From positions 1 to 64,000 of the forward strand of contig OW569376.1 in assembly GCA_937625935.1 (NCBI GenBank): a stretch of 64,000 nucleotides of DNA. Reading direction: 5' to 3'. Under the pieces are notes generated by a model, which saw nothing but the letters and a program-made list of their open reading frames with translations, had not been told where the DNA came from and searched no databases. The position numbers and the translations under genes are program-made. Source of the stretch: Tetramitus jugosus. Lineage: Eukaryota > Heterolobosea > Eutetramitea > Acrasida > Vahlkampfiidae. Shown here one piece after another: positions 38,638-49,200 of this stretch (the stretch's first letter is position 1; the number at the start of each line of letters is the position of its first letter).

Positions 38638-39633
38638 ATGATTGCCACACTTCCAAGCACTCCTATCGTATCACGCAAGAATCTCATCCGTAAGAAGCGT
38701 AACCCCTGTACAGTGACACCATCCAAACAAACAACTCTTGCCCATTTTGTAAACAGGTCAACCAAAGATGAAGACGAAACATTCTCTCCCATTGTCCTTC
38801 CTTTCCAATCTAACAACAAAATTACAAAGTCACACAAAATGAAAGGTAAGTCCCATACGACCTCTTGTCCCTTAAAACTAACTCAAATGATATTAGATGC
38901 TGGTCAATCGGATCTCAAGTACATGACATGTCCAACGTGTCAAATGGTTTATTGCAAGGGACAGGAAGACGATGAAAGATTGCATGCAAAAGTATGCAAG
39001 AGATTTGCCCATCATCAATCCAAGTCTGAAGAACCCATCAAATACAAACCGTGCAAACAAGAGCGGCTGATTGAGAGAATTGGTCTCAACTGCAAGATTA
39101 TATCAATTCAATCATCAGACACGACAAAGTACCTGACAAAGAAGGCAGAAGAAGTGCGGACAATGGTGGAATCTGAACTTGGTTGTGCTCCCTTGACACC
39201 ACAACAACAACAACAGCAAACAGTGTACTTTTATGTGGAAGGCGATGAAATTATTGGTTGCCTTATTGCTCAAAGAATTCAATATGCTCATCGCATCATT
39301 GTTTCAATGTTGGAGCTCCAACAACACAACAACAAACAGTCGAAACAAGAGCCAACAGTCATGGAAGATGAACAAATTGCTGAAGAGGCAATGAATTCAT
39401 GTGATATGACAAGTCAAGTACCAGCTGTTTGTGGTGTGAGTCGCATATGGATTCACAAGAGTCATCGAAGAAAGAAAATTGCTCATAAGCTCTTGGAATC
39501 CGTGCGCAAATCTCTCGTCTACAGCTATCACATTCCTCTGGAACAAGTTGCTTTCTCTCAACCAACAACAGAGGGAAAACTATTTGCCATGAGATACACG
39601 GGTACCAAACAATTCCTCGTGTTCTCAGAGTAG
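38638..39633 (+). CDS. ECO1: Cohesin acetyltransferase Eco1/ESCO
   Basis: This gene encodes 331 residues from ATG 38638; an earlier in-frame ATG at 38563 would add 25 poorly conserved residues. Near residue 31 the sequence QTTLAHFV fits a PCNA-interacting (PIP) box, as in yeast and animal Eco1. A zinc finger follows, CPTCQMVY with LHAKVC, of CCHC rather than the usual C2H2 form. The C-terminal acetyltransferase domain includes CGVSRIWIHKSHRRKKIAHKLLE, the acetyl-CoA-binding segment with RRKKIA, and ends with AFSQPTTEGKLFAMRYTG. It acetylates the cohesin subunit SMC3 in the nucleus during S phase. A Gln run and an acidic insert lie within the catalytic region. Confidence 0.88.
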   Translation: MIATLPSTPIVSRKNLIRKKRNPCTVTPSKQTTLAHFVNRSTKDEDETFSPIVLPFQSNNKITKSHKMKGKSHTTSCPLKLTQMILDAGQSDLKYMTCPTCQMVYCKGQEDDERLHAKVCKRFAHHQSKSEEPIKYKPCKQERLIERIGLNCKIISIQSSDTTKYLTKKAEEVRTMVESELGCAPLTPQQQQQQTVYFYVEGDEIIGCLIAQRIQYAHRIIVSMLELQQHNNKQSKQEPTVMEDEQIAEEAMNSCDMTSQVPAVCGVSRIWIHKSHRRKKIAHKLLESVRKSLVYSYHIPLEQVAFSQPTTEGKLFAMRYTGTKQFLVFSE

Positions 39634-39813
39634 ATGGTGTGTTTTTGTGCAGCCAACCAAACAAAATTATTGTAAATACACACGTTCCACTCGCAAAAAC
39701 TTTTTGCAGTGGATCCAAAAACACGAGTTCCTCTCTTTCTGTGATCTCTCCCCAGAAAAAGATCTCAAAAACAAACAGCAGAAAACCAAGATCCTGAGAA
39801 GCAAAAAATCAAC

Positions 39814-40368
39814 ATGTTTCGCAGAGTCATTCGATTGGCATTCATTGGTGCAGCTGCCACCGGTGGATACACCTTGGCCAACAACTTGAAAAAACAATCC
39901 CCAGTCAGCACCTTTGCTCCCCCTCGTACTCTCTACACCTCCTCCGTTCATCTTTCTCCGACAATTTCTCCGAACGGTTACCACGGTCAACTTACGATTG
40001 AGCAGCACATTGATCAGAACAGCACTCTGATTCATGGTGAGCTTCAAAAAAAGACGAGCATTGTGAACAACAATAACAACGACAAGACCAATCACAAGAC
40101 CAAGCTCCAAACAGTAGCTCCATCTGCTCACCATCATACTTATCCATCTGCTGTGCGGCTCCTGGTTCTACCCACTGAACAATCTCCAGAATCATCTGCA
40201 ACCATCAATCAATTGGTGGGTGTGAGTGCAGAGGGAAAAATTGTTCATCGAATGCAAGGTGTCTCCGATGTCAATGGTAGAGTCATGTTGGTGAAGAATG
40301 AGAAGGATCAAGTGTTGGCACAGGGAATTGTGGAAGAAGTGTTGAAACCTGGGCAAAGACTTGTGTAA
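39814..40368 (+). CDS. Small protein of unknown function, putative mitochondrial
   Basis: This gene encodes 184 residues from ATG 39814. The N-terminus (MFRRVIRLAFIGAAATGGY) is basic, amphipathic and free of acidic residues, as in mitochondrial presequences; a membrane anchor is also possible. A short Asn run lies near the middle. The C-terminal 70 residues (AVRLLVLPTEQSPES, VGVSAEGKIVHRMQGVSD, VMLVKNEKDQVLAQGIVEE) look like a small beta-rich domain. I do not recognise the family. The gene is flanked by Eco1 on the same strand and by the F-box gene on the opposite strand. Confidence 0.55.
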   Translation: MFRRVIRLAFIGAAATGGYTLANNLKKQSPVSTFAPPRTLYTSSVHLSPTISPNGYHGQLTIEQHIDQNSTLIHGELQKKTSIVNNNNNDKTNHKTKLQTVAPSAHHHTYPSAVRLLVLPTEQSPESSATINQLVGVSAEGKIVHRMQGVSDVNGRVMLVKNEKDQVLAQGIVEEVLKPGQRLV

Positions 40369-40505
40369 ATTGAAGTTCATTGTTGGTTGAGCTGTTTTTT
40401 GTTGTTGTAAGTAGTTCTTAAATAAATATATGTATTTTGGGGTGTTTCTTTGTTTGATGGTCATTTGTTGTAATTTAAGCTGTTATTTCGTTGTTGGAAG
40501 TGTCA

Positions 40506-42963
40506 TCAATAGATTGTGGTCCACTTGAATGTTGTCAGCTGCTCCTTGAAACTGCCACGTTCTCGAATCATCACAGTTCTGAGATTCTTTCGAGGTGACT
40601 CGACAAGTTTGCTGATAGCAAAGGAACTGATCGATAGATAGACGATGAAAAATCGAACATTGGGACAATGATCTACAACTGTGAGGAATAAGTCATCGTG
40701 AGTTCCATTGATGTTGGACGCTTCGCACATCAGATTCACAAGGTTCTGCCCTGCCTTTTTCACTACACTGATTGCACTTGCAATATCCGTTTCATGTTCC
40801 ATCTCAAAAGCGATTCCTTCCAAATCAATACACTGCTTGTCTGAAACTAGTTCTGCCAGATGGTTGATCAAGCTAGTGGGAGATAGACATGACAGAGTTC
40901 GTATTCGATGTGCATTCTCCGCTGTTACTAAGCCAGAGAGTAATGTCTCAGATACGCTAATTCGTTTGTCAACACAGAGGTGTCTCAACTTGTTGACTCT
41001 GTTGCAGAGTAAGCGAAGCCAAAACCCTGTTGTTCCCCCAATGTGAACACTCTCCAAATTGCTCTTCATCTCTGGAAGAGATTGAAAGTCAACATCATCC
41101 AAGGCTTTAGTATTCTCCAAAATAATGTTGGAGAGTAGAAGGACTCTAAGCTGTGGAAACACTATCGGGAAGTCCCAAAGAAAAAGTTCTTGAGCTTTAG
41201 TTGCTCTCAGCTTCATATCCACCAGATGAAGCTCTTCCAAGTTCGGACAATACTGCATGATCATTTGTGAGATCATATTGCCAAAATCAGTTGAGAGATT
41301 GGGATTAAAACCTTCAAATTTAAGAGCGAGAACCTTCAGTTGTTTCCCGTACCGGGAGAAGAACAACTTACAGTGCTCTGCATGAGCACTTTCATACTCT
41401 GGTTTAGACATGTCAAGAGCGAGAACATTCAATTGAGAAGGAAGCCTCACTCTCTCAAAGAATTCAATGTTTGTTCCGAAACAAGAAAGGACCTCGAGTT
41501 CCGTATGCAGATCTATAAATGTTGCTAACTCATCTGGTGAGAGATCATGATTCTCAAAAATTCGTAGACCTGGATAGAATTGCACAAAGTCAGATAGAGA
41601 TAAATCAGCACTGAGGTATCCAGAAGTTCGCAACTCCTTTAGAGTATTGTTGTTTTTCGCAGCTGCAATCATTCTGGACGACACAGCCGCTGTGAGTATT
41701 TCTCCAAGTGGAAAGTCCTGACTACCGTCTGTGATCGTTACAGATTCCAGATGTGGAAACATGAATGTCAGAATATGTATGCCTGATCCCAACAGCAAGT
41801 ATGTAGAGATATTGAGCTGTTTTAGAGTGTGACAGAAATGAGAAAGCTTCGTAGGATTAAATGGCTCAGTGTAAAGTAGCGCATTCGATCGCAACTTCAC
41901 CTCATCATAGTGCTTTTCCTTGTTTTGAGCAGCATAGTCACTGTATAGTTCGTCCGATAATTGCTCAAGAAACTGGGCAAAGAAATCAAACTCTCCCCTA
42001 GGATCCAAATTGAGATGCGAAAGCTTTACAAAAGGTCTGAGTGGTTCCACCGTATTAACAGTCACAAAAGATACTCCCACACATTCAGTCATATCAAAAT
42101 TCTCCAAATTTTGTTGCATGAGTGGACTGGAGATCACATGTGTTAGAGCTTGCTCAGTAATTCTGCAACAGCCTTTGAGTATCAGAGATTTTAAGGCAGT
42201 GCATCTCTCAGATATAATGGCAACAACATTATCAGTCACAGCGTCACAATCATGCAGATGAAGAGTCTGAATGAATGGAGCAAATTCACAAATAATATTA
42301 ATGAGTGCTTCCTCTGTGATACGAACATGAGCAGTTCTCGCAAATTGATCATCTGTATGCACTCGCTTGTCACCAAACGAGTACGGATTCATCCAACGTT
42401 CATACGGTTCTTCAATATAGGAACCCGATGTGCATCCCAACCTTCTTGCATAGTTCCAATCTGCGATATAGAACTCTCTCGATCTCCACACTTGTGCAAA
42501 GTAGTCTGGATTGGCAAAATCCACATGCCTGAACAACAAGGACTGATACGTGTGCAACTGATCTTCAGAGATGACTCTCGTGTAAGGACTAGCTCTCTTC
42601 TTCTGCTTCTTCTTGGTGCTCCACAATTGCAACGAGATTGGAACTCGAGACGTGTTCGTGCCTCGCGTTCGTCAACAGGAAATGAAAGAATCGACATGTG
42701 AATCTCAAGCGAATCATGGTCGCTGTGGCCAGATAGGAGAAGATGTGAACCCAGAGATCATTGGGAAAATGAAAGATGATTTCATCACAATTGGACAGTG
42801 CTTCCCAGTACAATGCATTAGTCAAGTCCTGTCTCTTCTTTTGTGTCTTCTTCTCTCTTCGTTCGTTGCATTTCTTCTTTGACGATTGGCTTTTGGTTGT
42901 CATGCTTCTCAGTTGACGATTGGCTTTTGGTCTTTGCTTCTGTGCCAATAATGTTCTGTTCAT
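40506..42963 (-). CDS. F-box / leucine-rich repeat protein
   Basis: Two overlapping frames make one gene. The first (ATG at 42963, about 124 codons) is a Lys-rich start followed by an F-box: FPNDLWVHIFSYLATATMIR, then FTCRFFHFLL. The second frame runs from about 42632 to 40506 and contains leucine-rich repeats of the F-box/LRR type (HLHDCDAVTDNVVAIISERC, SLILKGCCRITEQALTHVI, LNLDP, LKVLALKFEG, LEELHLVDMK, LRVLLLSN). They must be joined by an intron: a phase-0 GT at 42651 with an AG at 42558 or 42543 restores the frame, but I cannot choose between them. A frameshift is the alternative. Such proteins bring substrates to SCF ubiquitin ligases through Skp1. The ATG lies 18 bases from the 3' end of a same-strand tRNA gene. 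Confidence 0.75.
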
Positions 42964-42981
42964 GAACTTTCAAAAGGGTTT

Positions 42982-43054
42982 CTCCTCCAGTTGGGCTCGA
43001 ACCAACGACCTGCAGGTTAACAGCCTGACGCTCTACCAACTGAGCCATGGAGGA
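42982..43054 (-). tRNA. tRNA-Asn (GTT)
   Basis: The reverse complement folds into a standard 73-nt tRNA. The acceptor stem is TCCTCCA paired with TGGAGGA, the D stem GCTC/GAGC with loop AGTTGGTA, the anticodon loop CTGTTAA with anticodon GTT, and the T arm GTTGG-TTCGAGC-CCAAC, with discriminator G. One mismatch (T/C) lies at the base of the anticodon stem. There is no intron. The internal A box (TGGCTCAGTTGG) and B box (GGTTCGAGCCC) are intact, and a TTTT pol III stop follows within ten bases. It lies just upstream of the F-box gene on the same strand. Confidence 0.97.
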
Positions 43055-43575
43055 TCTTACGACACAATAAATTCACCATTTCAGCCAAAAATAATATTTG
43101 CGAATCCCTGAAGAAGGGATCAAAACAACATTCCAAGAAGAGAATGAATCCTGTTGCGTAGGCCTGCCACTCCACTGGGCAAGCACCACATCATGTTAGA
43201 CAATTGAGAGCAGGCAAGCCTGCTCTCACGCAAAAGAAAAATAAAAGTTCGTGCACCATTTGTTGTATTAAAAAAAAAAAAAAACAAAAATAATATTTGA
43301 CGGAGTATTCGGTGGCGATACGGAAATAGAAGGGATGCCCTATTTCCCGACTCAAATTAGCCACCAAACAACAGACGACAAAAGAGTTCCTGCAGCAAGC
43401 AAACTTACTTGAAAGCAATATTGTGTTGTTGCTCTGTGCCACAAACAAAAAGGACTTGCTGCAACAAAAGTATATATATAATTCGTGTGTTCTCAGATCT
43501 TTGAAAACAACAACAACAAGCCGAACCAATCCAACACAAAAATATTTAGCTATTGTAAAAATCAGTAAAGTGACA
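43055..43575. other. Intergenic region between tRNA-Asn and the p62-like gene
   Basis: This region contains a perfect 24-bp palindrome (43205-43228) and an A14-class homopolymer tract (about 43270-43284). The upstream part of an open frame (43423-43575) lacks an ATG, so it is read as the 5' leader of the next gene. Nothing else is recognised. Confidence 0.5.
43205..43228. repeat. Perfect inverted repeat, 11-bp arms
   Basis: TGAGAGCAGGC at 43205-43215 is followed by AA and its exact reverse complement at 43218-43228. The single strand can form a GC-rich hairpin. Position 150-175 bases upstream of the tRNA start rules out a role as its terminator. It could be a dyad binding site or a cruciform. 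Confidence 0.6.
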
Positions 43576-44568
43576 ATGGAAGAAGCAACAAGAACCCAAC
43601 AACAAGAGCAAGACCGACCTGTAGCCCATGATACCATTCTTCTCAAGGTTTATTTTTTCCCAGGCGGAGTTGTTCGTCGGGCTAGAGTCCAGTCAACCAT
43701 AAAATTCTCCGAATTGAGTCAATCGATTAGGGAGATGGTGGAGAAGCAGGAGGGCACCATGTGGACCAAGGGCACAAATACAAGAATTTCATGCTGTGTC
43801 TGTGGTGACAATCAAGAAACTGAATGGTTCAATCTGTCCAATGAAGAACAATGGCAAAATGTAGTTGCTGTGACACGATTGTTGAATGAGACTAGAGAGC
43901 CCAATGATCACACAGAAAGGTTTCTAAGGCTGAGAGCAGTCGGGCTATTGACATTTGTTCCATTGAGCACAACATTCTTCTCGCCCATGATGAGCAACTG
44001 GGAACGGAGGAAGAGTCTCGTGAAGGATCACCTATCCTCACAATGGCAACAACTGCTGTCCACTGGAGGTAACTTGCTTTCACAAACCAATTCCAGTAGT
44101 TTATCAAGAGGGGAAGGTATTGGAACAAACAACAACAACAACACATCAGGTATTGATGAAGATAATTTTGTGTTGTTGGAGGATTTGGATCCATCGTTCT
44201 TGATCCCAGAGATCGAAACACTGAATGAAATTTATCAACAATTGGATACAATGCGACACCATGACACACAAATGAATGGTGACAATGATAAAGTTGAATC
44301 TTTCGATATGGAAGATGAAGAAGCAGAGGAGTTTGATGATGAATACACTGTCAGTTCACCTTCGTCTCTATCGTGCTCTCCATGCACACCATGCACACCT
44401 TCTTGTAGTGATGAGTTGACAAATGAAGAAGAAGAACCATTTAAGTATGAACAAGAGTTGGAATTGTTGCGACAGATGGGATTGGACGATTCTGAACGAG
44501 TCAGAGACCTGTTGAATCAATTTAATGGTGATATGCCAAAGGTTGTCTCTGGATATCTTTACCTATAA
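43576..44568 (+). CDS. PB1-LIR-UBA protein, p62/SQSTM1-like candidate autophagy receptor
   Basis: This gene encodes 330 residues from ATG 43576; 51 codons of open frame upstream lack an ATG. Residues 20-120 (ILLKVYFFPGGVVRRARV, then FSELSQSIREMVEKQEG, then WFNLSNEEQWQNVVAV) have the strand-and-helix order of a PB1 domain, with basic residues on the second strand. Asn-rich and acidic low complexity follows. DEDNFVLLEDLD at about 194-205 has the acidic-F-x-x-L form of a LIR/AIM (Atg8-binding) motif. The C-terminus (EQELELLRQMGLDDSERVRD, then GDMPKVVSGYLYL, about 290-330) is a UBA domain with the characteristic MGL loop. That order is the minimal architecture of p62/NBR1 cargo receptors, which link ubiquitinated cargo to autophagosomes. 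ZZ and FW domains are absent. Function is inferred. Confidence 0.65.
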   Translation: MEEATRTQQQEQDRPVAHDTILLKVYFFPGGVVRRARVQSTIKFSELSQSIREMVEKQEGTMWTKGTNTRISCCVCGDNQETEWFNLSNEEQWQNVVAVTRLLNETREPNDHTERFLRLRAVGLLTFVPLSTTFFSPMMSNWERRKSLVKDHLSSQWQQLLSTGGNLLSQTNSSSLSRGEGIGTNNNNNTSGIDEDNFVLLEDLDPSFLIPEIETLNEIYQQLDTMRHHDTQMNGDNDKVESFDMEDEEAEEFDDEYTVSSPSSLSCSPCTPCTPSCSDELTNEEEEPFKYEQELELLRQMGLDDSERVRDLLNQFNGDMPKVVSGYLYL

Positions 44569-44769
44569 TATTCTTACTATTATGAATTCTTATTGTACAT
44601 ATATATGAAGCGAAATGTAGGTTGCTTACTCTGTGTTGTATTTATCACAATAAAAACCTGATACTCTATTGTTTTATTCTTATCGTACAGTTTATTGTTT
44701 CAAGGGTAGTTTACACTTGTCATGTGCTGCTGTTGTTGACTTGATCATACATTTGAGTCAAAACAACAA

Positions 44770-45984
44770 TTATGATGAACTACCAATCCGATTTTCAACC
44801 GTTGTTGATCGGATCTCCTTCAATTCCTCTTCGATGTGTATCGATTTTTTCTTCTTCCTCATATGGTTATTGTTTGTTTCTTTGGTTTCCGAAGTGCTAT
44901 GTCTACAAATCATCAATTTCTGAGTGTATTTCACCAAGTCAGGCATTGCCCTTGTCCACTCATAAATATCTTCGTGTGTCATTCCCTGAAGTCTTCCATC
45001 AGTGTAACCCCACTTGTACACATCCGTGAGATATTGCGCTCGTGAAACAAGTGGTCCATTGCATATCTTACTCTCTCCGTTCGATCCAATTCCGGTGACC
45101 AATGACGCAGCTTGAGCGACGACACATGAATCTCCTACAGTTCGCTCACATGTTGTTGTTTGATTGGACTGTGTTTCAACTGATGGAGAAGCATCCGTGG
45201 CAGAAGGAGAAGAGTTTGACGAATGAGAAGGAATTTCCTTTTGTTCAGTTCGGAGTCTCTCTGATAATTCTTCAATGACCCAATCGGGAACACAAGTGCT
45301 TCTTTCGTCGGGATACACAAAGCCGAACATGACAACATGACTAAAGAGAACACGCCAATGATTATCAAAGTGTTTGATGACTCGTTTCCAGTCCATATGA
45401 GGTCCGTGGCACCGAATGAGATGATTCACGTCTCCTCCGTCATATCGTTCCTTCTCCATAATGTACGCCTTGGAGAAAATCATTTCTTCGACGGGGATTA
45501 ATTTGACAGGCAGTCCGTACACGGTGCTCGGGTGAGCATGTTGAAACCAGCCTGATGTCACGGGACATGTTCCGTTTGCAGAGCTAAAAATGATATCAAT
45601 AAAATTGTCTCCTTGATACACTTTGGCCAACCAGTGGGGAAATGTCATTTCAGTTTTGTAACCCTTCTTCTCCAAAAAGTGTGTGATGAGGTCCAAATCT
45701 TCTCTCCGAGCAAAAATGTCCAAATCTTTTGTGTCACGTCTCACGCCAGTGTATCGTTCGTACGCTTGAGTACCTCCGAGTAAAAAAGGCATGTTTCCAT
45801 CGATTAACAACCTCAAGATGTCTTTGTAAAAATCGAAAGCTGCTTGTTGTTTCTCTTCATTCAAGGAAGGTGAATCAATGGGAGACGCGTCCGAGGGTGA
45901 AGGAGGAGACGCTGCCAAGTGCAGAGGAATATCAGTTTTCGAGAATCGCGAGGATTTGATTTGTTCTTGTGATGTTTGTTTCAT
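44770..45984 (-). CDS. Pol-beta-superfamily nucleotidyltransferase
   Basis: This gene encodes 404 residues from the first ATG (45984); the open frame begins 20 codons earlier with GTG. Residues 70-190 hold a nucleotidyltransferase fold: FLLGGTQAYERYTG with the glycine motif, RRDTKDLDIF with the D-x-D metal ligands, and NFIDIIFSS with the third acidic residue. Downstream sequence (VKLIPVEEMIFSKAYIMEKE, RYDGGDVNHLIRCHG, MDWKRVIKHF) resembles bacterial nucleotidyltransferase-domain proteins of unknown substrate. The C-terminal half has a Ser/Pro/Thr-rich insert, a moderately conserved helix (VSRAQYLTDVYKWGY) and a Lys-rich tail. The catalytic triad is present, so it may be active. It lies next to another gene with a nucleotidyltransferase head domain. 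Transfer from bacteria is possible. Confidence 0.7.
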   Translation of the reverse strand: MKQTSQEQIKSSRFSKTDIPLHLAASPPSPSDASPIDSPSLNEEKQQAAFDFYKDILRLLIDGNMPFLLGGTQAYERYTGVRRDTKDLDIFARREDLDLITHFLEKKGYKTEMTFPHWLAKVYQGDNFIDIIFSSANGTCPVTSGWFQHAHPSTVYGLPVKLIPVEEMIFSKAYIMEKERYDGGDVNHLIRCHGPHMDWKRVIKHFDNHWRVLFSHVVMFGFVYPDERSTCVPDWVIEELSERLRTEQKEIPSHSSNSSPSATDASPSVETQSNQTTTCERTVGDSCVVAQAASLVTGIGSNGESKICNGPLVSRAQYLTDVYKWGYTDGRLQGMTHEDIYEWTRAMPDLVKYTQKLMICRHSTSETKETNNNHMRKKKKSIHIEEELKEIRSTTVENRIGSSS

Positions 45985-46264
45985 TCTCTTGTTTGATCTC
46001 TCTTTTGTTGTTCTTACAATTTTCTTTCTTGTTATCTCTGACACTTTGGTTTGTACAATTTGTGTTGTTATTATTGGTACAAATATTGATTGTATAAACG
46101 CGATTTGTGTGAGTAGTTTTTTTCTAGAAATGAACTAAGGATTACCTTTAATTCAATTTGTAAGGGAGATTTTTTATAGGTTTTTGGTTGACCTATTCCC
46201 TATTTTTGTTCCTTATCCAAAGATTCGCAGGGTTTTTATACCACGGAGAAATAGAGCCAAGAAT

Positions 46265-49200
46265 CTAAACTCTTTGGTCAATGGTAGAGATATGGGATGA
46301 TATGTCGTATTGGGGTAGTTCCTCTGTTTCCTCATTCTCTGCACTATGATTGTTCAACAGTTTCTCCTGAAGAGTCGGGGAGAGAGCAGATACAAGTTCT
46401 TCGGGAGAAAACTTGTGATTGTTCTTGTCCTCTCCTGACCATCGTCTATAAGTTTTACATTGGCAAATCATAGCAGGTCCAATCCATAGGAAATGAACTG
46501 TACCTGAGTAGATGGCATAGAATATCGGTAGGAATGTATGGAGGCGTATGTTCTGAGGTACATAGAACTCACACATCGTATAAATAATCAAGCAGAGTAC
46601 TGAGCATGAGACCGATCCCAGAATCATCATAATCCATGAATATATTCTCCACAACCACTGAACCTTGGTGCTCTTCAAAAACACTACCGAAGATCCCATG
46701 ACCTCTAAACCCTGGAATGCAATGACGGATGAGAAAATCATCAGGTAATAAAAGTGCCTGTTGAGGAGCCATCCAACGAGCACCTGAACGAAACCTCGGA
46801 GGTAATAGAATTGGTCATAGTATGAATCCGCAAATCTGGATTGAATATTGACTGATTCTCGACAAAATAAGTAGAGAGTTGTCAATACTAAGCATGATAC
46901 TACGAAATGAACTATTCCAGAGAACAACATAGAACTCTTCAAGAATACTTGTCTCCGAGAACTTTCTCTACCCTCTTTGATCCACATCATTATGATTGAA
47001 ACAAAGGAATATATGAAGACTCGGACATAACACCCTGCGATCAGTCCAATGCGAACATAATAAAATTGTTCATAACCGTAAATGTATGTCAAAGGTACAC
47101 TAACAAACTGGATCACCACACACAGAGTAGTGATGAAACAATTGAAGGAGTTGTATCTTGAGTATGAGTTCTTCATCACATCTAGCATTGTGTACCTGAA
47201 TCGCAAACTTACTACCATTTTGAATTCTGAACAGAGCGACACAGACAAAAGAGATACAACGATGGTGTTGTAAATCGTAAATTGGGCTTTAACAAACAGA
47301 GGCATGAACTTCGACGACCAGACCCCTTTCATTTCCAATATAGAAAATGCTAAGACTGCTGAAAACAACAGGGCATGAATGGAGAGGAAGAAAACATCTA
47401 TCAAATTGGTCACTATGTTCTTTCCTTTCACTTGTTTGGCTTTTCCATCATAAAATACAGTGTTCTCCCGAAATTTTAAGGTAACAGAAATCTTACCGTC
47501 TGGTCCCGTGTCTGGAATACTAAATTTTTTGGATTCTAATGGATTCACACCTAAGGGAGATAACGCCTTAATCGGTTGAAGTAGGAGAGCAGATTTCTTT
47601 TTAGATAGTTGTGGATGATCCAGTATCGGGATTTCTGACACGGGAGGATCAAGTGGTAAAGGACACTCTTCATGAGGAAACAGTGCCTGAGGGTCCTCAC
47701 TGTGAAGAGAAGGATAAATTGGTTGGAGAGGCATGCAAGCATCCGACACTGGTGACAGTAAAGGCTGATGTACTCTTTTAGAAGAAAACGAGGGAGATTG
47801 GGGAGTTTTCATCTCACCTTGTGAATTATCGACACAGGGTTCACCATCAACATAGAACATCGTGTTAATGTGTGATGGTTGTAACATTGGAGAAGCAGAT
47901 TCATTTGTGAAGTCGTCAGTTATTGTAGAAGCATGTACAATGGGGTCATCAAAGTATCTCCTATACCAGTCTTTCCCTAAATCCTGCTCTATTGCTGTTC
48001 TGAAAGCTAACTCTTTGAATTGACTCTCCATATCGTTCTTTCTTTCCTTAATATTGACTTCCAGAATTCGAGAACATTGTAAATTAGAACTAGTGTATTT
48101 TTCATCCAGCAGTTGATTGATGATGAACTCCCTAGTATTTTCATCGACAGGAGCATACTTTTCTCCTGAACTTAAAAACTCCCAGTACCTGATTAGCTTT
48201 GAGGGATTCATCTCGACCCACTCTAGCCACCTTAAAGGATCTTTCTCGGATATTCTCAATTTCCTCTCAATAACATCTACTATTCCCTTGCCCGTGGTAT
48301 CAATTATTGTTTGATTCAGAATATCGAAGTAAAGACAATTGATTGTAAAATCTTGATGAATCACTTCGTGCTGAAGGTTACATCCGTATCCCTCAATAGA
48401 AGCAGTCCGAGTATGTTTACTCTTGATGGGTCTTCCTTTGATATGAATTGGTTTGAAATCGCTTCCTATCTGAATGTCACCAGACTTTAGTAGTTTCAGT
48501 TTGGGCGTTTCTACAGCGTTATCAACTTCTTGACTGGAACTCCCGAACACAATATCGATCTTTTCAATTGCTTTGGGAACGCTACTCCTGTTCTTTTTAG
48601 ATATTGCTTCGTTGATGGCATCCTGATTGATGTGTGATTAATTATTAGAGATAATTACTACTAGGTCGGAAAAGACAATACTTCAGAAAACATACGCGAA
48701 CTGCTCCACCAACAATAAAAACTGGTACATTAGAATTCACAATATTCTGTAGTATGGAGCGAATGGTTATTCCATCCGAGTGCTGCGATTCCTGGGAGAG
48801 TAAGCAGTCCATTAACTCCGTAACTTTGTCATTCTTGTAAACTATCACTCCATGATGATCCCAAGGTTGATCAAATTGAACATAGTTATCCAAAATCTTG
48901 ATATTTGATTCCACATAACTTTCATTAATCGTTTCTGTGACAGCTCTATGGGTCAGAAATACTCTTCCGGTTGTATTCTTCAAATCATTTGGATCAATTT
49001 GATGGCCCTCGAACGTCCATGTCCGATTATCCTTTGGAAACAATATCTTGGTATTAGCTGACCGTTTCCAATCAAGAGACAAGGGTTTCAATCTCTTCTT
49101 ATCCACTCTGACGAAGCCGTAACAATTTAGTACTGGATAAGAACCAAGTGGATGAATAAGCATTGTCTCAAAGGATTAATCGAATGTTCAAAATCTACTT

